Shown here in pieces: positions 1-9,867 of a stretch of 64,000 nucleotides of DNA. Every line of letters starts with the position of its first letter. Position 1 is the stretch's first letter. Made by a program: the position numbers and the translations under genes. The notes beneath the pieces are model-generated. The model was not told where the DNA came from. It did not search any database and saw only the letters and a program-made list of their open reading frames with translations. Source of the stretch: Kocuria rosea (GTDB taxonomy: Bacteria > Actinomycetota > Actinomycetes > Actinomycetales > Micrococcaceae); the NCBI RefSeq assembly GCF_023715525.1, contig NZ_JAMBOG010000019.1:1-64000 (forward strand), written 5' to 3'.

Positions 1-62
1 AGTCTATGCCAGGTGCTCCGGGTCCCGCCCGTGGGGGGGGGGGCGGGGGGCGGGGGGCGGGG

Positions 63-584
63 TCAGTCGACGACGGTGCCGCTGAGCGGCTCGCCCGGGT
101 CGCGGAGCATGCTCATCCCGTTGCCGGCGGTGATGTCGATCGTGTCGAGGGCGCGGTCGAGGGCCTCGCGCTCGGCGCCGTCGACGGGCAGCCCGGCCAG
201 CTCCTGCTTGATGACCTTCGACTGCACCAGCACGATCTGGAAGCTGTGGGAGAGCTTCTCGTCGCGCATGGAGGGGGAGCTCCCCGCCTGCGCGGCGGCG
301 GGGGCGCGGCCGCGCAGCTGCTCCTGGGCCTCCTCGACCCGGCGGCGGCCGAAGCGGGCGGCCTTGCGCACCATGAGCACCACCCACACGGCGAGCATGA
401 GCCAGCCGAGCGCGATGCCGGCGAGGATCCAGCCCAGCAGCGAGTTGGCGTTCGCGGCCTGCAGGATGGCCACCACGAAGATGACCACGAGCACGGCCAT
501 GCCGATCACCGTGCCCCACAGGGCGGTGCGGGAGCCGGCCTCGCGGGCGGGGGCGGACGGGGTCGAGAATCCGATGGAGCGCAT
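63..584 (-). CDS. Two-TM membrane protein of unknown function
   Basis: I do not recognise this 173-residue protein. It has two adjacent hydrophobic segments (about residues 22-42 and 48-70), then a basic stretch (RKAARFGRRR) and a charged soluble tail of about 90 residues predicted to be cytoplasmic. I chose the ATG at 584 rather than the in-frame start at 593 because a -10-like GACAAT (592-597) ends 7 nt upstream of it, the leaderless spacing seen at several genes here. It is minus strand like the ABC operon that follows but separated from it by a promoter-bearing gap. A family-level function cannot be given. Confidence 0.7.
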   Translation of the reverse strand: MRSIGFSTPSAPAREAGSRTALWGTVIGMAVLVVIFVVAILQAANANSLLGWILAGIALGWLMLAVWVVLMVRKAARFGRRRVEEAQEQLRGRAPAAAQAGSSPSMRDEKLSHSFQIVLVQSKVIKQELAGLPVDGAEREALDRALDTIDITAGNGMSMLRDPGEPLSGTVVD

Positions 585-603
585 GGTGCACATTGTCTCA
601 AAT

Positions 604-631
604 CCCGGCCCGGGCCACGAACCGGGCCGGG
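604..631 (-). terminator. Hairpin terminator of the ABC-2 operon
   Basis: A perfect 10-bp stem CCCGGCCCGG / CCGGGCCGGG with an 8-nt loop lies 15 nt past the stop of the second permease. There is no U-tract, as is usual for actinobacterial terminators. Confidence 0.6.
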
Positions 632-645
632 CCCGGCGGGAGGGC

Positions 646-1503
646 TCAGCGCAGGAACAGGGCCCGCAGCCGGGCCGTGGTGACGAGCACCCCCACCCCC
701 ACGAGGGCCAGGTAGTAGGCCGCGTGCCCTGCCGTGGCGGCGCCGGGGGCGCCCGCGGCCAGGTCCCGCAGCAGCTCGACCCCGTGCCACAGGGGCAGCG
801 CCTGCACGGCCCACCGGACCGGCTCGGGGTAGACCTCCAGCGGGTAGAACGTGCCGGAGAACAGGAACAGCGGGAGCGTGAGGAAGGTGACCCAGTCCAT
901 CTGCTGGAACGTGCGCATGAAGCTGGTCACGGCCATCCCGAACGCGGCGAAGCCGAAGGCCACGAGCACGGCCCCGGGGACCATCAGCACGGCCCACCAG
1001 GAGTGCACGAGCCCCATGGCCGCCATGACCGCCGTGAAGCCGGCCGCGTAGACGCCGCCGCGCACCAGCGCGACGCCGATCTCCCCGAGGGCCACGTCGA
1101 GCGGGCCCAGGGACGTGTTGAGCATGCCCTCGTAGAGCCGGGAGTAGCGCAGCTTGAAGAACACGTTCCACGTCGAGTCGTAGACGGCCCCGTTCATCGC
1201 CGAGACCGCCAGCAGCGCCGGGGCGATGTAGGCGGCGTAGGCGACCGGGGCGCCGTCGGGGCCCGTCACCTCCCCCACGATCGAGCCCAGGCCCACCCCC
1301 ATGGCGAGCAGGTACAGCACGGGCTCCACGAACCCCGAGGCCATGACGGCCCAGTTGGCCCGCCACTGCGCCCGCATCCCGCGGGCGAAGACCGCCCGGG
1401 CGTTGCCGCTGTAGAGCGCTCCCCCGCGCGGGGGGCGCAGCAGCCCCTGGCCGTCGGGCGGGGAGCCGGCGACGGGTCCGGGCCCGCGCCCCGGCGCGCT
1501 CAC
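646..1503 (-). CDS. ABC-2 type transporter permease
   Basis: Integral membrane permease of 285 residues, one of two paralogous ABC-2 permeases in an exporter operon. After a Pro/Gly-rich N-terminus come about six hydrophobic segments, including VMASGFVEPVLYLLAMGVGL and FLTLPLFLFSGTFYPLEVYP. The latter is the ABC-2 signature hydrophobic stretch followed by the Tyr-Pro motif, as in NodJ and DrrB. The GTG start at 1503 overlaps the stop of the upstream permease (GTGA), implying translational coupling. With the NodI/DrrA-like ATPase it should export a drug or lipid-like compound; the substrate cannot be read from sequence. Confidence 0.85.
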   Translation of the reverse strand: MSAPGRGPGPVAGSPPDGQGLLRPPRGGALYSGNARAVFARGMRAQWRANWAVMASGFVEPVLYLLAMGVGLGSIVGEVTGPDGAPVAYAAYIAPALLAVSAMNGAVYDSTWNVFFKLRYSRLYEGMLNTSLGPLDVALGEIGVALVRGGVYAAGFTAVMAAMGLVHSWWAVLMVPGAVLVAFGFAAFGMAVTSFMRTFQQMDWVTFLTLPLFLFSGTFYPLEVYPEPVRWAVQALPLWHGVELLRDLAAGAPGAATAGHAAYYLALVGVGVLVTTARLRALFLR

Positions 1504-2381
1504 GCCTCCAGCCTCCCGGCGTAGGCCCGGCGCGCGAGCACCCATCCCGCGCCCGCGAGCGCGGCGAGGTAGCCGGCGTGCACCGCGGTGAGCCAGCCGG
1601 GCTCGGCGAGCCCGTACGCCAGGACCCGGCCCAGCTCGGTCGCGTGCCACAGCGGGGACAGCCACCCGACGACCTGGAGCGGGCCCGGGAGCACGGACAG
1701 GGGGAAGAAGGTGCCGGAGAACAGGAACAGCGGCATGATCACGAACCGCTGGAGCAGCGCGAACTCGCCCCGCTCCTCGCGCAGGCGCGCCGCGAAGGCC
1801 ATCACGGGCAGCCCGAACGCGTTGCCCGCGAGCACGCCGAGGGGCACGAGCAGCCACCCGGTCGCCGGCCGCGGAACCGCGCCGAACGCCAGGAGCACCC
1901 CGTAGTAGACGCCGGAGGTCACCAGGTAGCGCACCGTGGCCGCCGCGGTGTGCCCGGCGGCGAGCTGCGCCGGGGACAGCGGAGTGGCGTGGGCGCCCAG
2001 GTAGGTGCGCCGCCACCTGAACCCGGCCATCACGGTGTAGGAGTTCTCCTCGGCGCCGGCCATCATCGCCGCGGACACGAGCAGGGCCGGGGCCACGAAG
2101 TGCAGGTACGAGGTCCCGAGCCCCGGGCCGGACGGGGCGGCGGTGTCGACGACGGTCGCCAGACCGATCCCCAGGGCGAGGAGGTAGAGCACCGGCGAGC
2201 CGACCCCCACGCCCAGCAGGGTCCCGGCGTAGGCCCGCAGGTTCCGCAGCTGGTGCTCGGCGAAGTACAGGGCACCCCGGGCCCGGGCCCGGCGGGCGGC
2301 CTCGTCCGGGCCGAAGGGCGGTCGCAGGGAGGAGAGGTCGACCACGGCGCCCCCGCGCGCCGGCCGGGCGGGCTCAGTCAA
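1500..2381 (-). CDS. ABC-2 type transporter permease
   Basis: A 293-residue permease homologous to its downstream neighbour, with the same FVIMPLFLFSGTFFPLSVLP stretch near residue 210 and six predicted membrane helices. The two permeases probably form a heterodimer served by the ATPase encoded just upstream. The likely start is a TTG at 2381, which overlaps the end of the ATPase gene by 8 nt; a GTG a few codons later is an alternative. Tight overlaps on both sides show a single operon. Confidence 0.85.
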   Translation of the reverse strand: MTEPARPARGGAVVDLSSLRPPFGPDEAARRARARGALYFAEHQLRNLRAYAGTLLGVGVGSPVLYLLALGIGLATVVDTAAPSGPGLGTSYLHFVAPALLVSAAMMAGAEENSYTVMAGFRWRRTYLGAHATPLSPAQLAAGHTAAATVRYLVTSGVYYGVLLAFGAVPRPATGWLLVPLGVLAGNAFGLPVMAFAARLREERGEFALLQRFVIMPLFLFSGTFFPLSVLPGPLQVVGWLSPLWHATELGRVLAYGLAEPGWLTAVHAGYLAALAGAGWVLARRAYAGRLEA

Positions 2382-3300
2382 CGAGGGACCTGCCCGTCAG
2401 CCGCAGGAACACGTCCTCGAGGGAGGAGCGGCGCACCAGGGACGTCAGCGGGTGCAGGCCCCGGCGGGAGACCTCCTCGAGGTCGCGCTCGCCGTCGGCG
2501 GAGTAGACGAGCACCCGGTCGGGGAGCACCTCGACGCGGGAGCCGAGCCCGGCGAGCCGCTCGGCGGCGGCCGCGTTGCGGTCGGAGCCGAAGCGCAGCT
2601 CGAGCACCTCGCGGGTGGAGAAGCGGCGGATCAGCTCGGCGGGCGAGCCCTGGGCCATGATTCGGCCGGCGTCGACGACGACCAGCCGGTCGCACAGCTG
2701 CTCCGCCTCGTCCATGTAGTGGGTGGTGAGCACCAGCGTCACGCCCTGCTCCTTGAGCCGGAACAGCCGGTCCCACAGCACGTGCCGGGCCTGGGGGTCG
2801 AGGCCCGTGGTGGGCTCGTCGAGCAGCAGGATGCGGGGGTCGGAGACGAGGGAGCGGGCGATGGTCAGCCGCCGCTTCATCCCGCCGGACAGCTCCGAGA
2901 CCTTCGCGCCGGCCTTGTCCGTGAGCTGGGCGAACTCCAGCAGCTGCTCGGCCTTGGGCCGCAGGTACGCGTACGGGAGGCCGAAGTAGCGGCCGTAGAC
3001 CACGAGGTTCTCCCGGACCGAGAGCTCCTCGTCCAGGTTGTCCTGCTGCGGGACCACGCCCAGGTGGGCGCGCACCCGCGGGCCCTGCTCGTCCGGGTCC
3101 AGGCCGAGGATCTCCAGTCGGCCGGAGGTGCGGCGGGAGACCCCGCCGATCATCCGCATGGTGGTGGACTTGCCGGCGCCGTTGGGCCCGAGCAGCCCGA
3201 AGGACTCGCCGCGGGCGACCTCGAAGCCGATGCCGTCCACGGCGCGGAAGCCGCCGTAGTGCTTGGCCAGGTCGGTGGCGCGGATCACGATCTCGGACAC
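2374..3300 (-). CDS. ABC exporter ATP-binding protein, NodI/DrrA type
   Basis: Cytoplasmic ATPase of 308 residues. It has Walker A GPNGAGKST (about residues 39-47), the Q-loop in VVPQQDNL, the signature LSGGMKRR, Walker B ILLLDEPTTGLDP and the switch His in TTHYMDEAE. The C-terminal 90 residues match the DrrA/NodI C-terminal domain. It energises the two ABC-2 permeases that follow. The GTG start at 3300 has a -10-like TACACT (3307-3312) ending 6 nt upstream, so the operon mRNA is probably leaderless. A resistance or export role is inferred from family only. Confidence 0.93.
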   Translation of the reverse strand: MSEIVIRATDLAKHYGGFRAVDGIGFEVARGESFGLLGPNGAGKSTTMRMIGGVSRRTSGRLEILGLDPDEQGPRVRAHLGVVPQQDNLDEELSVRENLVVYGRYFGLPYAYLRPKAEQLLEFAQLTDKAGAKVSELSGGMKRRLTIARSLVSDPRILLLDEPTTGLDPQARHVLWDRLFRLKEQGVTLVLTTHYMDEAEQLCDRLVVVDAGRIMAQGSPAELIRRFSTREVLELRFGSDRNAAAAERLAGLGSRVEVLPDRVLVYSADGERDLEEVSRRGLHPLTSLVRRSSLEDVFLRLTGRSLVD

Positions 3301-3314
3301 CGGCCCAGTGTAGA

Positions 3315-3350
3315 GCGGCGCCGGGGACGACCGCTCGTCCCCGGCGCCGC
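3315..3350 (-). terminator. Terminator of glyA-folD
   Basis: A perfect 16-bp stem (arms 3315-3330 and 3335-3350) with a CCGC loop lies 30 nt downstream of folD. It ends just upstream of the promoter of the ABC operon, which reads in the same direction. Confidence 0.75.
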
Positions 3351-3380
3351 GGTGCGCCCGGGGTCCCCGGGCCGGCGGGC

Positions 3381-4268
3381 TCAGCGCAGCCCGGCCTGCC
3401 GCTCGGCGGTCTCGACGACGTTGAGCAGCAGCATCGCCCGCGTCATCGGGCCCACGCCCCCGGGGTTCGGGGAGATCCAGGAGGCCTTCGCGGCCGCGGC
3501 CGGGTCGATGTCCCCGGCGAGCTGGCGCTTGCCGGTCTCCGGGTCCTCCACGCGGGAGACCCCCACGTCGAGCAGGACCACGCCCTCCTTGAGGGAGTCG
3601 GCCTTGATCATGTGCGGGCGCCCGGCGGCGGCCACGACGACGTCCGCCTGGGCGAGCAGCTCGTCCAGGTTCCCGGTCCCGGTGTGGGCGAGCGTCACGG
3701 TGGCGTTGATCTCCCGCCGGGTGAGCAGCAGCCCGATCGGGCGCCCGACGGTGACGCCGCGGCCCACGACCAGGACGTGGCGGCCCGCGAGGTCCACCCC
3801 ATGGCGGCGCAGCAGCTCCACGACGCCGTTGGGCGTGCAGGGCAGGGGCGAGGCCATCGGCTCGGACACGTTGAGCACCAGCCGGCCGAGGTTGGTCGGG
3901 TGCAGCCCGTCGGCGTCCTTGTCCGGGTCGATCCGCTCGAGGATCGCGTTGGTGTCGAGGTGGCCGGGCAGCGGCAGCTGCACGATGTAGCCGGTGCAGG
4001 CCGGGTCGGCGTTGAGCTCGTCGACGGCCCGCTCGAGCTCCTCCTGGGAGACGTCGGCGGGCAGCTCGCGGCGGATCGAGGCGATGCCGACCTCGGCGCA
4101 GTCCTTGTGCTTGCCGCCCACGTAGGAGTGGGAGGCCGGGTCGTCGCCGACCAGCAGCGTGCCGAGGCCGGGGACGACGCCCCGCCCGGCGAGGGCGGCG
4201 ACCCGCTCGGTGAGCTCGGCCTTGATGGCCGCGGACGTGGCCCGGCCGTCGAGGATCTGCGCGGTCAT
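3381..4268 (-). CDS. folD: Methylenetetrahydrofolate dehydrogenase/cyclohydrolase
   Basis: Bifunctional enzyme interconverting 5,10-methylene-THF and 10-formyl-THF with NADP, 295 residues. The active-site motif [15 protein letters not shown] carries the conserved Tyr and Lys. [31 protein letters not shown] and the dinucleotide-binding [14 protein letters not shown] follow in family order, ending with [14 protein letters not shown]. The ATG at 4268 lies 2 nt after the glyA stop; a GTG overlapping that stop is an alternative start. Coupling with glyA puts production and oxidation of methylene-THF in one transcript. Confidence 0.97.
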   Translation of the reverse strand: MTAQILDGRATSAAIKAELTERVAALAGRGVVPGLGTLLVGDDPASHSYVGGKHKDCAEVGIASIRRELPADVSQEELERAVDELNADPACTGYIVQLPLPGHLDTNAILERIDPDKDADGLHPTNLGRLVLNVSEPMASPLPCTPNGVVELLRRHGVDLAGRHVLVVGRGVTVGRPIGLLLTRREINATVTLAHTGTGNLDELLAQADVVVAAAGRPHMIKADSLKEGVVLLDVGVSRVEDPETGKRQLAGDIDPAAAAKASWISPNPGGVGPMTRAMLLLNVVETAERQAGLR

Positions 4269-4270
4269 GC

Positions 4271-5557
4271 TCACCACTCCTCGAGGCCGTCGTAGAGCGG
4301 GAAGTCGGCGGCCAGCTTGTCGACGCGGGCGCGCAGGGCGGCGACGTCGGCGCCGGGCTTGAGGGCGGTCGCGATGACGTCGGCGACCTCCTCGAACTCG
4401 GTGGCGCCGAAGCCGCGGGTGGCCAGCGCCGGGGTGCCGATGCGCAGGCCGGAGGTGACCATGGGCGGGCGCGGGTCCCACGGGACGGCGTTGCGGTTGA
4501 CGGTGATCCCCGCCCTGTGCAGGAGGTCCTCGGCCTGCTTGCCGTCCAGCTGGGAGTTGCGCAGGTCCACGAGCACGAGGTGCACGTCGGTGCCCCCGGT
4601 GAGGACCGAGACGCCGGCCTCGGTGACGTCGGCGGCGGAGAGCCGCTCGGCGAGGATGCGGGCGCCCTCCAGGGTGCGCTCCTGGCGGTCGCGGAACTCG
4701 TCGGTGGCCGCGATCCGGAAGGCCACGGCCTTGCCGGCGATCGCGTGCATCAGCGGCCCGCCCTGCTGGCCGGGGAAGACCGCGGAGTCGATCTTCTTCT
4801 TGAACTCCCCCGTCGTGAGGATCACGCCGGAGCGGGGGCCCGCGAGGGTCTTGTGCACGGTGGAGGTGACCACGTGGGAGTGGGGCACCGGGTTGGGGTG
4901 CAGGCCCGCGGCCACGAGGCCGGCGAAGTGCGCCATGTCCACCCACAGCTTCGCGCCGACCTCGTCGGCGATCGAGCGGAACGCCTCGAAGTCCAGCTGC
5001 CGGGAGTACGCGGACCAGCCGGCGACGATGACCTGGGGCCGCTCGGCGAGGGCCTGCTCGCGGACCTTGTCCATGTCGACCGTGTAGGTGGTGGGGTCGA
5101 CCTCGTAGGCGGCGATCTCGTAGAGCTTGCCGGAGACGTTGAGCTTCATGCCGTGGGTCAGGTGCCCGCCGTGGGCCAGGGACAGGCCCATCAGCTTGTC
5201 GCCGGGGCTCATGAGGGCGGCCATGACGGCGGTGTTCGCCTGGGCCCCGGAGTGCGGCTGGACGTTGGCGTGCTCCGCGCCGAACAGGGCGGTCGCCCGG
5301 TCCCGGGCGAGGTTCTCGACGACGTCGACGAACTCGCAGCCCCCGTAGTAGCGGCGCCCGGGGTAGCCCTCGGCGTACTTGTTGGTCAGGACGGAGCCCT
5401 GCGCCTCGAGGACCGCCCGCGGGGCAAAGTTCTCGGAGGCGATCATCTCGAGGGTGCCCCGCTGCCGCCCGAGCTCGTCGGCGATGGCCGCCGCGATCTC
5501 CGGGTCGACCTCGGTGAGGGGCTGGTTGGTGACGGACGGGGACGAGCTCGTGGACAT
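4271..5557 (-). CDS. glyA: Serine hydroxymethyltransferase
   Basis: PLP enzyme converting serine and THF to glycine and methylene-THF, 428 residues, the normal length. Visible motifs are MIASENFAP near the N-terminus, [15 protein letters not shown], and [13 protein letters not shown] with the Schiff-base lysine. An AGGAG-like sequence (rc of 5562-5566) precedes the ATG at 5557. It is the first gene of the glyA-folD pair. The 445-nt upstream region was inspected for a ZTP riboswitch and none was convincing. Confidence 0.97.
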   Translation of the reverse strand: MSTSSSPSVTNQPLTEVDPEIAAAIADELGRQRGTLEMIASENFAPRAVLEAQGSVLTNKYAEGYPGRRYYGGCEFVDVVENLARDRATALFGAEHANVQPHSGAQANTAVMAALMSPGDKLMGLSLAHGGHLTHGMKLNVSGKLYEIAAYEVDPTTYTVDMDKVREQALAERPQVIVAGWSAYSRQLDFEAFRSIADEVGAKLWVDMAHFAGLVAAGLHPNPVPHSHVVTSTVHKTLAGPRSGVILTTGEFKKKIDSAVFPGQQGGPLMHAIAGKAVAFRIAATDEFRDRQERTLEGARILAERLSAADVTEAGVSVLTGGTDVHLVLVDLRNSQLDGKQAEDLLHRAGITVNRNAVPWDPRPPMVTSGLRIGTPALATRGFGATEFEEVADVIATALKPGADVAALRARVDKLAADFPLYDGLEEW

Positions 5558-6002
5558 GCCGCTCCTGAAGCTGGGACCTGGGGTCGGACACCACGAGTTT
5601 AGGCGATCGGCCGGGCGCTCCCGGCCGGGCCCGGGCGGGGCTCCCCCGCCCGGATCCGCTCGAGCCCGCCGGGGCTGTCCGTCGTGGAGGCCGTCGCCGG
5701 GGCCCAGCACGGGCGGGTCGACGTGCGCGGCGCCCCCGGGCCACCTGCTTCGCGGTCCGGCTCCCGCCCGCCCGAGCGGCGCGCCCGGGGCGGGCCGTGT
5801 CCCGCCAGGCGGACCCCGCTTGCCCCGGGGGCCACCGGGCCGTTTAATGAGGTCGTCAGGAACCGTCGGCACGGAGGGCGCGCCAGCCCCTCCCCGCCGA
5901 ACCGCAACGCCGCGCCCGGGGTCCGTAGCGTACCGCGTGCAGGTTTCCCCGAGCGGTCCCGCGGGGCCCGGAAGCCGCTCACCACGCTCCGGAGGAACCC
6001 CC
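5558..6002. other. Divergent intergenic region glyA / HAD-GH65
   Basis: 445 nt separating two divergent genes. It is extremely GC-rich with several GC palindromes. The only AT-rich spot is TTTAAT at 5842-5847. A strong ribosome binding site, GGAGGA (5991-5996), serves the plus-strand gene. I see no small gene and no recognisable riboswitch. Confidence 0.5.
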
Positions 6003-9000
6003 GTGAACGCACTCCCCACCGCTCCGTTCACCGCGTCCCTGCCGCGCATCCGGTCCTCGGACAACCCTCCCCAGACAATCGACCAGCTGCGCACCGACCA
6101 CGAGTCGGTGATCTTCGACATGGACGGCGTGGTCACCGACACCGCCGCCGTCCACGCCGCCGCCTGGAAGACCCTCTTCGACGCGATCCTGGCCGACGAC
6201 CGGCTGGAGCCGTCCGCCGAGGGCGGGACCGTGGACCGGCGCCCGTTCGACGCCGACGCCGACTACCGCCACTACGTCGACGGCCGCCGGCGCGAGGACG
6301 GGATCCGGGCCCTGCTGGACGCCCGCGGGGCCTGCCTGCCCGAGGGCGACGAGACGCCCGGGGCGTGGACCGTGCAGGGCCAGGCCGCGCTGAAGAACGC
6401 CTACTTCCAGGAGGTCCTGCACGTGAAGGGCGTGCGGGTCTTCGACGGCACCGTCGCCCTCATCGAGCGGCTGCGGGCGGCGGGTGTGCCGGTGGGGCTC
6501 GTGACCGCCAGCCGCAACAGCGTCCCGGTCCTGGCCGCGGCGGGGCTGCAGGACGCCTTCGACATCATCGTGGACGGCCACTTCGCCGCCGAGCACGGGC
6601 TGCCCGGCAAGCCCGCCCCCGACACGTTCCTGACCTGCGCGCAGATGCTGGGCGTGGACCCGGCCCGCTCCGTCGTGGTGGAGGACGCCGTGGCGGGCGT
6701 CCAGGCCGCCGCCGCCGGCGGCTTCGGCATGGTCGTCGGCATCCGCCGGCACGGCGAGCGCCAGGACCTCTACCACGCGGGCGCCACGGTCGTGCTCAAC
6801 GACGTGGCCGAGCTCGACCTCGGCGCGCGCCGGGACGACCCGTGGAAGCTGGTCTTCGAGGGCTTCGACCCCGCGACCGAGGTCCGCCGCGAGACCCTGC
6901 TGACCCTCGCCAACGGCTACATGGGCGTGCGCGGGTCCGCGTGCGAGTTCCCCGACAACGGCGTCCACTACCCGGGCAACTACCTGGCCGGCGTCTTCAA
7001 CCGCGTGGTGAGCCACCTCAGCGGCCGCGACGTCGAGCACGAGTCCATGGTCAACGCCCCGAACTGGACCCACCTGGACCTGCGGGTGGCCGGCGGCGAG
7101 TGGTGGTCCGAGGGCGGGCTGCGCCCCACCGCCGAGCGGGTCGAGCTCGACCTGCGCCGCGGGCTGCTGATCCGGTCCCTGACCCTCACCGACCTCCACG
7201 GCGACCTCGGCGACGACGGCTCCCACGCCCGGCTCGAGATCGTCCAGCGCCGCCTCGTCTCCCTGCGCCACCGCCACCTGGGGGCCCAGGAGACCACGGT
7301 GACCGCCCGCGGGTTCTCCGGGCGCCTGCACGTGCGCACCGGCATCGACCCCACCGTGCGCAACAACGGGGTCGCGGAGTACAAGGACCTCAACGCCCAC
7401 CACCTGGTGGACCTGGAGTCGACGTCCCTGCCGGACGACCACGAGACGCTCCTGTCGCACGTGCGCACCACGCAGTCGAAGATCGAGATCACCACCGCCC
7501 AGCGCACCACGATCGAGGGCGGCCAGAACGTGCGCGAGCGCCGCGAGATCCGCCCCGGGGGCACCGAGTTCCGCCGCCACCAGGTGAACATCACGGAGGG
7601 CCGCCCGGTGATCATCGACTCGACCACGGCCGTGGTCACGAGCCGGGACGCGGCCATCGGCTCCCCCCGCGAGGGCGCCCTCGCCGAGCTGGACCGCAAC
7701 CCGAGCGGCGTGCGGGGGCTGCTGCCCTCCCACGAGGTCGAGTGGGCGCTGCTGTGGGACCGCTACGACGTGGACGTCTGCCCCGACCCGGGAGACCGCC
7801 CGAAGGAGCTGGCCATGATCCAGCTGGCGCTGCGCACCCACCTGTTCCACGTGGCCCAGACCCTGGCCCCCCACCTGTCGCTGCGCGACGCCGGCGTGCC
7901 CGCCCGCGGGCTGCACGGCGAGGGCTACCGCGGCCACATCTTCTGGGACGAGCTCTACATCCTCCCGGTGGTCAACCTGCGCCAGCCGCGCGTGACCCGC
8001 TCCCTGCTCTCCTACCGCTGGCGGCGGATCGCGATGGCCCGGCACCGGGCGATGGAGTTCGGCCTCGAGGGCACCGCGTTCCCGTGGCAGTCGGGCTCGG
8101 ACGGCCGGGAGGAGACCCCGCCGGAGCTGTTCAACCACCACTCCAACCGGTGGCTGCCGGACAACTCCTGGCGGCAGTTCCACGTGGGCCTCGCGATCGC
8201 CTACAACGCGTGGATCTACTACGAGACCACCGGGGACATCGACTGGCTGGCCGGCCAGGGCTCCGAGCTGATCATCGGGATCACCCGCCTGTTCGCCTCC
8301 CTCACCGACTACGACCCCGCGGACGGGCGCTACCACATGGCCGGGGTCATGGGCCCGGACGAGTACCACGACGGCCCGCGCGGCCAGCACGGCGGCGGGC
8401 TCAAGGACAACGCCTACACCAACGTGCTGGCGGCCTGGCTGTTCCGGCACAGCGCCCACATCTTCCACGACATGGTGGAGCACCAGCGGGAGGAGCTCGC
8501 GGCCCGCTTCGGGCTCTCGGCCGAGGAGGTCGGGACCTGGCAGCGGATGGCCGAGCGGATGTTCGTGCCCTTCAACCGGGACGGCACGATCAGCCAGTTC
8601 GACGGCTACGACGACCTCGACGAGCTGGACTGGGAGTACTACCGCGCGAAGTACCGCAACATCGGCCGCCTCGACCTCCTGCTGGAGAACGAGGGCGACA
8701 TGACGAACAACTACAAGCTGTCCAAGCAGGCGGACACCATCATGCTCGTCTACCTCCTCGGCCCCGACGGGCTCGTCGAGGAGCTGGGCCGGATGGGCTA
8801 CGAGGTCGACCACGCGGCCGTCGAGCGCACGGTCGACCACTACATCGCCCGCTCCTCCCACGGCTCGTCGCTGTCCCGGGTGGTCAACGCCTCGGTGCTC
8901 GCGTGGCTGAACCCCGACCGCTCGTGGTCCGCGTTCCAGGATGCGCTGCTCGTGGACCTCGACGACACGCAGGGCGGCACCACCGGCGAGGGCATCCACC

Positions 9001-9296
9001 TCGGGGCCATGGCCGGCTCCGTCGACGTCGTCACCCGCGCCTACGCCGGGTTGCGCGTGCGCGGGGAGTGGCTGGAGTTCGACCCGGCCCTGCCGAGCCA
9101 GCTGGACCGGGTCTCCTTCACCGTGCTCTACCGCGGTCAGGTCATCCGGGTCTGCATCGACCACCACGTGCTCGAGCTTGAGGGCTCGTCCCAGCGCGCG
9201 GACAGCGTCACGATCCACGTGCACGGCGCGGAGTACGTCCTCAAGGGCGGGCAGCGCATCCGCGTCGCCATCCAGCAGCGCCACCCCCGCCGCTAG
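6003..9296 (+). CDS. Beta-phosphoglucomutase-like HAD fused to GH65 phosphorylase
   Basis: A 1097-residue fusion. Residues about 30-270 are a beta-phosphoglucomutase-type HAD domain with nucleophile Asp39 and Asp41 in FDMDGVVTD, the TASRNS motif and [12 protein letters not shown]. Residues about 285-1080 are a glycoside hydrolase family 65 module, with [10 protein letters not shown], the GPDEYHDG motif carrying the expected general acid (Glu787) and the late motif [16 protein letters not shown]65 phosphorylases split trehalose, maltose or kojibiose to beta-glucose-1-phosphate, which a beta-PGM converts to glucose-6-phosphate, so one chain could do both steps. In Mycobacterium the two are adjacent genes. 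GTG at 6003 follows GGAGGA with a 6-nt spacer. The disaccharide is not predictable. Confidence 0.92.
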   Translation: MNALPTAPFTASLPRIRSSDNPPQTIDQLRTDHESVIFDMDGVVTDTAAVHAAAWKTLFDAILADDRLEPSAEGGTVDRRPFDADADYRHYVDGRRREDGIRALLDARGACLPEGDETPGAWTVQGQAALKNAYFQEVLHVKGVRVFDGTVALIERLRAAGVPVGLVTASRNSVPVLAAAGLQDAFDIIVDGHFAAEHGLPGKPAPDTFLTCAQMLGVDPARSVVVEDAVAGVQAAAAGGFGMVVGIRRHGERQDLYHAGATVVLNDVAELDLGARRDDPWKLVFEGFDPATEVRRETLLTLANGYMGVRGSACEFPDNGVHYPGNYLAGVFNRVVSHLSGRDVEHESMVNAPNWTHLDLRVAGGEWWSEGGLRPTAERVELDLRRGLLIRSLTLTDLHGDLGDDGSHARLEIVQRRLVSLRHRHLGAQETTVTARGFSGRLHVRTGIDPTVRNNGVAEYKDLNAHHLVDLESTSLPDDHETLLSHVRTTQSKIEITTAQRTTIEGGQNVRERREIRPGGTEFRRHQVNITEGRPVIIDSTTAVVTSRDAAIGSPREGALAELDRNPSGVRGLLPSHEVEWALLWDRYDVDVCPDPGDRPKELAMIQLALRTHLFHVAQTLAPHLSLRDAGVPARGLHGEGYRGHIFWDELYILPVVNLRQPRVTRSLLSYRWRRIAMARHRAMEFGLEGTAFPWQSGSDGREETPPELFNHHSNRWLPDNSWRQFHVGLAIAYNAWIYYETTGDIDWLAGQGSELIIGITRLFASLTDYDPADGRYHMAGVMGPDEYHDGPRGQHGGGLKDNAYTNVLAAWLFRHSAHIFHDMVEHQREELAARFGLSAEEVGTWQRMAERMFVPFNRDGTISQFDGYDDLDELDWEYYRAKYRNIGRLDLLLENEGDMTNNYKLSKQADTIMLVYLLGPDGLVEELGRMGYEVDHAAVERTVDHYIARSSHGSSLSRVVNASVLAWLNPDRSWSAFQDALLVDLDDTQGGTTGEGIHLGAMAGSVDVVTRAYAGLRVRGEWLEFDPALPSQLDRVSFTVLYRGQVIRVCIDHHVLELEGSSQRADSVTIHVHGAEYVLKGGQRIRVAIQQRHPRR

Positions 9297-9306
9297 GCTG
9301 GTGCCC

Positions 9307-9843
9307 ATGGAAGCTCCCGCGGCCGCCGGCCTGGTCCTCCCGCACGCGGGGCACGCGCCCCGGATCGACCCCTCCGCCTTCGTGGCCCCCACCGCCACGG
9401 TGGTGGGCGACGTCGAGCTGGGGCCGGGCACCGGGGTGTTCTACGGCGCCGTCGTGCGCGGGGACCGCTCCTCCGTCCGGCTGGGGGCGCGGTCCAACCT
9501 CCAGGACAACGTCGTGGTGCACTCGGACCCCGAGCACCCGTGCACGATCGGCACCGGCGTGAGCGTGGGCCACGGCGCGGTCGTGCACGGGTGCACCGTG
9601 GAGGACGACGTCCTCGTGGGGATGAACGCCACCGTCCTCAACGGCGCCGTGATCGGCGCGGGCTCCCTGGTGGCCGCGGGCGCGGTCGTGCTCGAGGGCA
9701 CCGTGGTGCCGCCCCGCTCGCTCGTGGCGGGGGTCCCGGCCAGGGTCCGGCGGGAGCTCACGGAGCAGGAGCAGGAGAAGGTCCGCGCGAACGCGCGCAC
9801 CTACGTGCAGCTCTCCGCCGAGCACCGGCAGCTCAACGGCTGA
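9307..9843 (+). CDS. Gamma-carbonic anhydrase-like hexapeptide protein
   Basis: Left-handed beta-helix protein of 178 residues. Hexapeptide repeats run through about residues 25-130. Metal-ligand histidines occur in VVHSDPEHP, VGHGAVVHGC and the turn between them, the pattern of the gamma-carbonic anhydrase/YrdA/PaaY family. A C-terminal helix follows. Cytoplasmic; carbonic anhydrase activity is possible but unproven for most members. The start at 9307 is supported by TAGGCT (9294-9299), which ends 7 nt upstream; its first three bases are the stop codon of the preceding gene. Confidence 0.9.
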   Translation: MEAPAAAGLVLPHAGHAPRIDPSAFVAPTATVVGDVELGPGTGVFYGAVVRGDRSSVRLGARSNLQDNVVVHSDPEHPCTIGTGVSVGHGAVVHGCTVEDDVLVGMNATVLNGAVIGAGSLVAAGAVVLEGTVVPPRSLVAGVPARVRRELTEQEQEKVRANARTYVQLSAEHRQLNG

Positions 9844-9867
9844 GCCGGCCCGCGCCCGGTGGGCGGG

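Noticed and set aside
5558-5840. ZTP (pfl) riboswitch upstream of glyA-folD
   Set aside because: The genes are classic targets, and fragments such as CCGCC and CTGGGCC occur on the minus strand. The conserved GACUGGCG block and the correct order of the CCGCCUGGGC block are missing; the likeness is explained by GC-rich composition.
5979-9431. Long minus-strand frame opposite the HAD-GH65 gene
   Set aside because: Composition is Val/Gly/His-rich with no domain; the plus-strand frame has complete catalytic motifs.
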